Part shown: in pieces, positions 57,171-64,000 of the stretch
Numbering within the stretch: position 1 is the stretch's first letter
Layout: the number at the start of each line of letters is the position of its first letter
From: Penium margaritaceum
Taxonomy: Eukaryota; Streptophyta; Zygnematophyceae; Desmidiales; Peniaceae
Assembly: GCA_023375785.1 (NCBI GenBank)
Contig: SZWC01004829.1
Span: forward strand, 67,095 to 131,094
Reading direction: 5' to 3'
DNA: 64,000 nt
Made by a program: the position numbers and the translations under genes
Notes under the pieces: model-generated
Databases searched by the model: none
Told to the model about the DNA's origin: nothing
What the model saw: only the letters and a program-made list of their open reading frames with translations

Positions 57171-58207
57171 CCCAACAAGTTCCCTTTCTACACATGGGGT
57201 GTCTCAGACCCCCTTCGCAAACCACACGCAAACCCCTCCCTTGAACAATCAAAAATACCTTGAAATAGGGGTTTTTTCTTGTTTGAGTACAGTGTTGATG
57301 TCAGCACTCCGACGATTCAATTTATGCAGCATCAAAATGGTTTTGGCGAACTTTTTTTTACTGGATAATTCATTTTTTATTATGACCTGAGGATACATCA
57401 GAGTGAAAGTGCAGAAGTGGTGGATGTGGCGTTCATAAAGAGCGGTTACTGGATGCATCAGGTCCCTTAGGAATACTTTGGATATAGGGTGAAATAGCTA
57501 AGATACCCATAAAACGCAAAGTGTGACTCTCATCCTCCCATCTTTTGGAAGAAAAGCAAGCTTCGGCCCGTCGTTCGGAAGAGAAGAAACCATCCGCCCG
57601 TCGCTCTCCACGAAAGTAACTATCCACCCATGGTATATTCACTTATCAAGGACTACCGGTACCTGCGTTATATGTGTTGTAGTTTGGACACGCTGTTACT
57701 TTTTTTCTTCAGAACTCAATTTTGGCGTTTCGTTTCCACAGTACAATGAGAAGATGCATGGCCTTCAATGCAACTCTACAAGTGTACGCATATGTACTGA
57801 ACAGATTGGTTTGACGATCTGCTTGATCACGAACGGAAGGGGTATTTGCTTTTCCTTAAGAATACAGCTCTTCCTGTGGCTTCGATGATACTTCGTGCAT
57901 GCCATGCTGATGTTACGCACACACGTAAACAATATGATGGATAATACATGGCCTGCATGCATAGATGCCAGCCTGGCTTCGGATCCTGCATGTGCGGAAA
58001 TGGAGGCATCCAGTGAGCTCCGTCCCCTGTCGCACGAGTGTACTGCATGCGGATTGGCTGCATAACCCATCCACGTACATTGTAATGGACCCCGACATGT
58101 ATTGGCGGAAGGCAGCTTCAGCGTGAGCATGGACGCTGGGTAGCGAGGGTCCCCCCGTCCCCAGAGTGTTCGTTTCATTTCGGCTTCTCCGGTGCAGAGC
58201 TGCGACG
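57171..58207. other. Unassigned spacer before the MULE
   Basis: No gene recognised. A 168-residue minus frame (58271-57765) has no domain. A short repeated reading (ERRADGFFSSERRAEACFSS, minus, near 57550-57610) reflects a small tandem repeat. The left end of the MULE may lie here, but no terminal repeat was identified. Confidence 0.4.
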
Positions 58208-58217
58208 ATGCCGAGGA

Positions 58218-58735
58218 TTGTTGTGTTCGTGGTGGAGCGTCAACATGGCGCTCTCTCTCCTGATCAAGCAAGGTGAGTCAAATTGCAGGGTATGCGAGGA
58301 ATACATTGTGTTCAGAAAATGCCAATGTACCTATTCTTGGTGCAATGGTGCGCCAGACCCGGGGCAGTGCCCGGAGGGCGGAGGCTCTTGCCTCCGCCCG
58401 ACCGGTGCGTATAGATTCCACAAGGCCACCCACTCACCCACCCCTGTCATGTGCCAAGGCACTGCATCCTACAACTGCCTTGCTGTCACATCCGCTAGGC
58501 CCACTTACACGAGGACGGGCAATCTCCGCCGACCATGGTGGCTTGCCCGTGGCGTCTCAGTTTCACGTGCCACGGGCACTACCTCCCCGTCATGTTGCCG
58601 CGCCGGCAACAGGCACGACAACTCTGTCTTGTCCTTGAGACCCAAGGCGGCGCAACCATGGATGGCCAAACCCACCGTCGGCGGCGGAGTGGAGCTTCAC
58701 TGGGGGTTATGGCGCCGCCGGCTGCACTACCCGCG
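58218..58735 (+). other. Cys-rich open stretch upstream of the MULE domains
   Basis: The frame reads CRVCEEYIVFRKCQCTYSWC and continues CPEGGGSC, with nine Cys in about 40 residues, a spacing that suggests a metal-binding module. MPRIVVFVVERQHGAL starts at 58208 in another frame and meets a GTGAGT donor-like site at 58271. It may be the 5' exon(s) of the MULE gene or a captured fragment; I recognise no family. Confidence 0.35.
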
Positions 58736-59215
58736 GAGCCGATGCCCGCTGCACCACACGCTACACGACCTCTAGCACCACACGCTATACGATCCGCTGC
58801 ACAACCCGCTGCACCACCCGTTGCACGACCCGCTGTACTGCCCGCTGCACCATTTGTTGCACGACCAGCTGCACGACCCGCTACACGACCCGTCTCACCA
58901 CCAATGTATAACCCGCTGCACTGCCCGTTGCACCATCCGCTGCACAACGGCTGCACGACCCGCTGCACGACCCGCTGCACGACCCGCTGCACCACCCAGT
59001 GCACGACCCGCTGCACGACCCGCTGCACGACCCGCTGCACCATCCGCTGCACCACCCGCTAGACGTCCTGCTGCACCACCGGCTGCACCACCCGCTATAT
59101 CACACGCTGTACGTCTCGCTGCACAATCCGCTACACCACAAGCTGCACATCCTGGTGCACCACCTGCTGCACAACCCGCTGCATCACCACCACCTGCTGC
59201 ACCACCACCTTAGCA
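58735..59215 (+). repeat. Minisatellite of GCTGCACGACCC / GCTGCACCACCC units
   Basis: About 480 bp of 12-bp units (CCGCTGCACGAC) with drift. Being a multiple of three it translates as LHDPLHDP or ARPAARPA in long frames. It lies between the Cys-rich stretch and the MuDR domain. Confidence 0.9.
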
Positions 59216-61915
59216 ATGTGCCTATCGGCCTCCCGCACACGGAGTTCTTCCAGTGCCGGTTCCAGCTCAGCCCTAGAGTCCGGCACACCACGTTTTCAAC
59301 CGTGAATCAGGTACTGAAGAAGAAGTCTTCTTCTGGCTGAACAGAGATTGAGACTATGAGGACTGGGAAAGATGGTTCAAAGATGAAGCGGGTTGTTTCG
59401 GATGGATCCAAGCTCCACGGACCAGACTGAGGCTCCACCCTACACACAGTCCTGGGCAAGGCACCGTGTTCTCTGTCCTAGTGGCTCCACTGGTAGTATG
59501 TGGCTTACGGATTCTTTGCGTCTTTGTACGTCATGTGGCCTCGCATGTCCATTGTACAGGATGTGCTGTCATCAGACTTGTTTACGCACATGTTGCCGTA
59601 TGTCGTTTCCTACTTGGTGCTATTCCACAGTTTCCAATCCGTTAAGGCATGAACTGAAACCTACCCGTACTACTCATCATGTCCTTTTGTAGGTACGTCA
59701 CAGAGCTCTCCCGACGGCACGACCAAGAAAAGAAAGGCAAAAGGTGACCAGCTCATGGAGGGCAAAAAGTACGCTGCGTGGAGGCTGTGACACGTCGCTG
59801 CACGTGGAACATACGCGCGGTTGTATCTTCGAAGCTGGGGGCGGTGAAACTGTCCCATGTCACAGAAGGCCATAGCTGCACCCCGACTATTGGCCGTGGG
59901 AGCCCTACCCGAACCACCAGGTGGATTGCACTGCACATATCTTCAGCAGTGGCGTGGGATCCGACTACACCTCCGGCCACGCTGAGAGCCATCACCAAGG
60001 AAGCCGCGGGGATTCAGGTGGCCAACGATACGCTCTATCGTGCAAGATAACTGGCCCAGGCACAACTCATGGGCGCACAGGTGAAATATTGGACTATGTT
60101 TCCACTGCTGTGTCAAGAGGTACGTTTTGCCGTCGGTCTCGCATTGCTCTTCACCTATGTTCTTCCTTCCCTGATTCAAAATTCGAAAAACTTCAGCTTC
60201 GTGGGCGTGCAGCTGAAACGCGTTGATCCAGCAATGCATGAAGTGGCAAAGATGGATGCACATAACAATTTCAAGTGGACGTTTGTGGCACTTGGGGTCA
60301 CCCACCTTGGCTGGGACTACTCAAGGAGAATCATGACAATGGATGGCACCTACCTCAAGAACGGCCACAAGCAAGTCATTGTCGTGCATTTTTTTTACGC
60401 GAACGACCAACCATGCCCCATGGCCTGGGCACTGATGTCTAATGAGAACGAGGAAACGTGGATGTGGTTCTGCGAGAATTTGGCATGAGCTTACCCCACA
60501 GCGTGTTTTGCAGGTGCAGTCATAGTGTTAGACAGAGAACCTGGCCTGGCACAGGCTCTGGTAAGACACTTGTCCAGTGCTACCCACACTTTTTTTGCCT
60601 GGCATCTTTGGCGAAACATCCTGGAGAAGTTTGGCAAGAAGGTGGTCTACTGGGCCTAGAAGTGCGCACAGGCCCTCAACCACGAGCGGTTTCACCGAGC
60701 GTGACGTCACCTGCGAGCAGTCAGCAAACATGCAGTGAACTACCTCGTCTCAGGACGAGAGGGTAGGGTAGCATACCCCTAAAGAAGTGGACGTCATACA
60801 TGTGCCCTGTTCCTAGGAGGGGCACATCACTAGCAACGCTTAAGAGTCGTTGAACGCCCGTCTAAAGTCCCTCCGCAAGCTCTACCCCTTCTACTGCTTC
60901 GTGCAAGTGTACTACTTTGCGCAGGGCATCATGTCATAGCACCGCAAACAGATAGCCAACTGCAACGAGATTCTTCCCCGGGCTCCCACAAAATGCCTGC
61001 TTCACAGTTTCGCATTTGCACGCGACTAGGACATCATGATGGAGAGGCCGTCCACGGCAATGGTTTGTGGTCCAACGAATGACCGGCAGCACGTGGATCT
61101 CAACATGGGAAGTTGTGAGTATCGTCGGTGGCGCGAGTTCGGCCAGCCATGCCAGCATGCATGTGCCCACATAATGGAGGTGGGTGAAGACCCGACTGCG
61201 CACGTGAGCAGCGGGCAGACAGTGAGGTACTGGAGCCTCACCTACGGCAACCCCATGCCCTCACTCTCCGCCTCTGGACTCTATCAACTTGTCCCGTCTG
61301 GCTGGGGGCAACCAGGTCCGCGGCGGGGCAGTGGTCATCCCAGGAGTGCCTGAATGAAGCATGCGCCGCTTCGGAAACGAAACTTCATCTGCCCGAAGTG
61401 TGGCCGTAAGGGTCACACAAAGAAGAGGAGTCCCAACCCTGCTGCACCTCAGCCTCACAAAGCAGCAGCAGCGCTAAGAGCAGAACTGAAGCAGTAGCAA
61501 CAGGAGAGGGTGCACGTGCAGAGAGAGAAGAAGGGGCAAAAAGCAAAGAAGGGGCAGCAACCAACGACAGTGACGCGTAAGACTACGACCCTGAAACAGA
61601 AACCAGGGATCCTCCAAAGACGAGGAGGTGGGTGAGGCAGCCGTAGAGGACTTCGACGACAACGTGTCTGACAATGGCAGTGAGGACTCCTTGGGGTATG
61701 CGACGAAGCCAGAGAAGCGACTGCTCACAGAGGAAGAGCACGACGCTGAAGGTGCCAGACGTATGGAGCAGTATGGTGCACTGGAACATGACGCATACGG
61801 TAACACAGGAGAAGAGGCGATAGAAGACGATGCAAGAGCAGAGCACACGGATGGTGAAGCAAAGGAAGAGGTGGGGAGCTACGCAGTAAGAGGCATGGAT
61901 GCACTTGGGATTTAA

Positions 61916-63120
61916 GGTGATTTGTTTCCCATGCTCATGTGCGAAAGTTCATGTGCACGTCTTGAATTCCTTTCAAGGCCATGAACACTCTGCTAAGAAT
62001 AATGTCATGTCACTGTACAGGGGCACAGTGGACTGTTCGTTGGCCGAAGGCCGAGTCTGAAAGCACATCCAAGTCCTGGGCGAACGGTGTACTCCGCATG
62101 GCCAGTGGCCGGCCAGAATCTGTGATGATCAAGTTAGTGTGGTTGTGTTAGGGGTGGCTGTAAATCCTACGCCACTGTTTCCTTTGAAGAGTGTCAACTC
62201 AATTTCCTTCAAAAACTTTCCCAAGTCAACGTTCATGCTATGCTGAAAATGAAAGTGCGGACTTGCTTTAACCTCAACTTGTCATAGTAGTGTACTGAGG
62301 AAAACATGTTGGTTACTGTATTGACAGAGGTGTCCCATGATTCATTACAAAGTATAAAAGCATGGAACAAAGCCATTTGTACTTCTCTCAAACATTTCCA
62401 CCAAGTATCAATGGAGTACACGCTATTCACAACAGCACTACCTATGGTCACTTTGTTTCTCTGAGGAGCTGGAACATGTTACTTGTTGTCGAGGTTGCAG
62501 ACGGAATGGAGGCATTTAGAAGATAAGGTGTACTACAGCGTGTGCCCTGAACCCTTTGACATGGGTGCTCTATCGGACTACACACTAGAAGAAGTATTCT
62601 ACGATGCTCTTGAAGAAGTTGACGATGAGATGGTCATTAATCCCGATCGTGCACAGGCTTCTGGCAGTTCTGTGCACTTGTGCCCCATGTGTGACATCAT
62701 TGGTTGGATGCACATGGTACCCCCATGAGTGCAGCAGTGGATAGTAAACGGCAAGCCTGGTCCTTATGAGTGATGTTTAGGCTGCATAAAGTAGTATTGC
62801 AAACGTTATCCAAACCTTTGGTTGAAATCGTCTTTGAAATGGAGGGACACTGGGATTTGTGCTATAGATGCTTGCCATGTCAAAAGACACGAGGCACATG
62901 ACGGCAATAAAGTGTACGAACATAAATGGGCTACCGGGTATAGGAAATATTCTATGATAGTTGCTTTTAACATTCCTACCCAGTAAAGTGAGAATGGGTA
63001 CTACACACGTTTGTATGCACAGAATTACAACAGTCAAATTTCAGCTATGTCCAAAGTTGTTTTTCAATGAGACATAGATCCTTTGTGATTCATGTTCTGC
63101 CGCATTTTTCCATAAAAAGA
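61916..63120. other. Unassigned region right of the MULE
   Basis: An 81-residue plus frame at 62483-62725 (DMGALSDYTLEEVFYDALEE, CPMCDIIGWMH) is compact and acidic but unrecognised; low support for a gene. Otherwise AT-rich spacer. Confidence 0.4.
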
Positions 63121-63270
63121 TGAGGTACCTTTCACATGCGTGTACAATCAGACCGCAAAACAACGACAATACCCTGCAGTTGAGGTATTAAATGCCATGA
63201 AAAAATTATAAATGTATTCGGTCCTGCACGTGCCTACATGGTCATAGTGTGACGCACCATAGAGGACTGC
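63121..63270. repeat. Diverged direct repeat, copy 1
   Basis: It shares ACCTTTCA, ATGCCATGAAAAAAT-type and GCACCATAGAGGA stretches in the same order with 63371-63520, about 252 bp downstream; similarity is about 65-70% by eye. Confidence 0.65.
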
Positions 63271-63370
63271 CATGGTTGACATGGGTGCCCATTTGCCATG
63301 CCCAGAGTTGTTAGTGACCAAGACATACTTCTGCTATGTTTCATCATCCGCAGCACTCATTTCATACGGA

Positions 63371-63520
63371 TGTGTTGGACCTTTCATATGTGTGTTAAAT
63401 GAGACTGCAAAGGTACAAGAATACCCGGGATATGAGATGTAGAATGTCATGAAAAAATAAACAATGTACCCAGTCGTTTGCTAGCCTATGTGGTTCTGAG
63501 TCTAGCACACCATAGAGGAT
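63371..63520. repeat. Diverged direct repeat, copy 2
   Basis: Partner of 63121-63270. It may be a subterminal repeat of a transposon or an old tandem duplication. Confidence 0.65.
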
Positions 63521-63929
63521 ATGGATGGACCCAGGGCAGCCAGTGTGGTGGGCACCAGATAGGACGGCAATGTGGCATCTTCACACACATGATGTTGCAC
63601 ATGTCAAGTGGATCACTTGGAGGGGGCCCCAAGTTCTTGGAGTCCCAGACGCTCTTGATGTTGTTCCACACGACCCATGCATCTAGCTGATCCATGCGGG
63701 GGCGTGGAGGAAGGATTTCTCCCCATGGACCAAAGTGAGCTCCATCCCACAACTGGAGCGGTGGCATGGGACGACCTCGGAGCTTCAGAGGATCCTGGGA
63801 ATACATGTTTCCACATGAAAACTGTGCCAATGCGAAGATGTACAAAACGCAGAAGTCGTTACTCATAAAGTTCCGAAGAAGCAGTGGTTCATGATTCAAA
63901 CGCGTCTTGTACATTGTCCATCCTGTCAA
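63486..63929 (-). CDS. Hypothetical open frame, 147 residues
   Basis: Minus-strand frame with a protein-like composition: PLKLRGRPMPPLQLWDGAHF, GEILPPRPRMDQLDAWVVWN, W-rich and proline-rich. It opens just after a TAG and begins at TTG; the first ATG of the frame lies a few codons in. No domain recognised. It overlaps repeat copy 2 at its end and could be an exon of a gene extending beyond the window, or chance. Confidence 0.3.
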   Translation of the reverse strand: MTGWTMYKTRLNHEPLLLRNFMSNDFCVLYIFALAQFSCGNMYSQDPLKLRGRPMPPLQLWDGAHFGPWGEILPPRPRMDQLDAWVVWNNIKSVWDSKNLGPPPSDPLDMCNIMCVKMPHCRPIWCPPHWLPWVHPYPLWCARLRTT

Positions 63930-64000
63930 ACGTTTCCCGGTCTACAATCTCGCACACCACAATGGGTCCAGATGGACCCATGGCTGCCAGTGAGGTCGGC

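Larger units (their letters stand above)
58208..61915 (+). pseudogene. MuDR-like (MULE) transposase, decayed
   Basis: Domains in order. MuDR DNA-binding region 59778-60047 (CTWNIRAV ... VTEGHSC, a C...H-x-C finger, then RTTRWIA). MULE catalytic domain 60330-60650: MDGTYLKNGHKQVIVVHFFY with the first Asp codon at 60342, VLDREPGLAQAL with the second at 60531, then FAWHLWRNI. Family signature ITSNAxESLNARLKSLR at about 60827-60877. SWIM finger 61114-61170 (CEYRRWREFGQPCQHACAH; the usual CxC is C-E-Y). A CPKCGRKGHTKKR knuckle at 61390 lacks its last Cys. Acidic tail 61628-61912. One frame holds from 59778 to about 60760 with stops at 60048, 60486 and 60651; later parts are in two other frames. 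It is therefore a pseudogene. The N-terminal part (58208-59700) is uncertain and includes a Cys-rich stretch and a minisatellite. Confidence 0.85.

Noticed and set aside
58535-59340. ARPAARPA and LHDPLHDP frames as a structural repeat protein
   Set aside because: 12-bp minisatellite open in several frames; no evidence of selection for one of them, though an in-frame linker in the MULE cannot be excluded.

Overview
The window is repeat-dense nuclear DNA of a large eukaryotic genome, most likely a streptophyte (land plant or charophyte alga; a Chara-like genome is a guess, not shown). The grounds are chromodomain-bearing Ty3/gypsy elements primed by initiator tRNA-Met, MuDR- and hAT-type transposases, miniature terminal-repeat elements, and one spliced gene for a secreted dirigent/allene-oxide-cyclase-barrel-like protein. 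Nothing bacterial (operons, Shine-Dalgarno sites, CRISPR) is present.

Layout. 493-6505: old Ty3/gypsy element A with both LTRs and a 5-bp target duplication. 6506-7920: unassigned, with twin palindromes and a TATA/poly(A)-signal pair. 7921-15611: a second gypsy element (B). 16112-30460: gypsy element C, into which element D (17549-23957) is nested; C is further interrupted by a hAT transposon (about 26271-30231, minus strand, with an assembly gap). 30461-33077: a pair of inverted miniature TRIM/SMART-like elements and a solo LTR with a perfect 5-bp target duplication. 33078-39070: host-like DNA holding the one convincing cellular gene, whose exons are out of order because contigs were joined with single Ns. 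39071-51423: gypsy element E, whose 5' LTR is split by a minus-strand LTR element F without recognisable pol; a small inverted-repeat insertion sits in the same LTR. 51424-52590: an unrecognised stretch that stays mostly open in one frame. 52590-57170: gypsy element G. 58208-61915: a MuDR-like (MULE) transposase relic with an internal minisatellite. 61916-64000: unassigned, with a diverged direct repeat and one open minus-strand frame.

The main biological content is layered transposition. D went into C, and the D LTRs look less diverged (about 15% by eye) than those of A (roughly 25-30%), so insertions span different ages. All five gypsy elements with a preserved 3' coding end (A, B, D, E, G) carry a chromodomain after the integrase. 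The coding parts of every LTR element are heavily broken. The two DNA-transposon genes each carry a long array of short GCA-rich units. The host gene at about 35-37 kb rebuilds cleanly to five exons and 154 residues when the contig overlaps are followed, and is the best functional gene in the window. Five single Ns there, one more at 40912 and the gap at 44600 are flanked by duplicated sequence and are almost certainly scaffolding artefacts.
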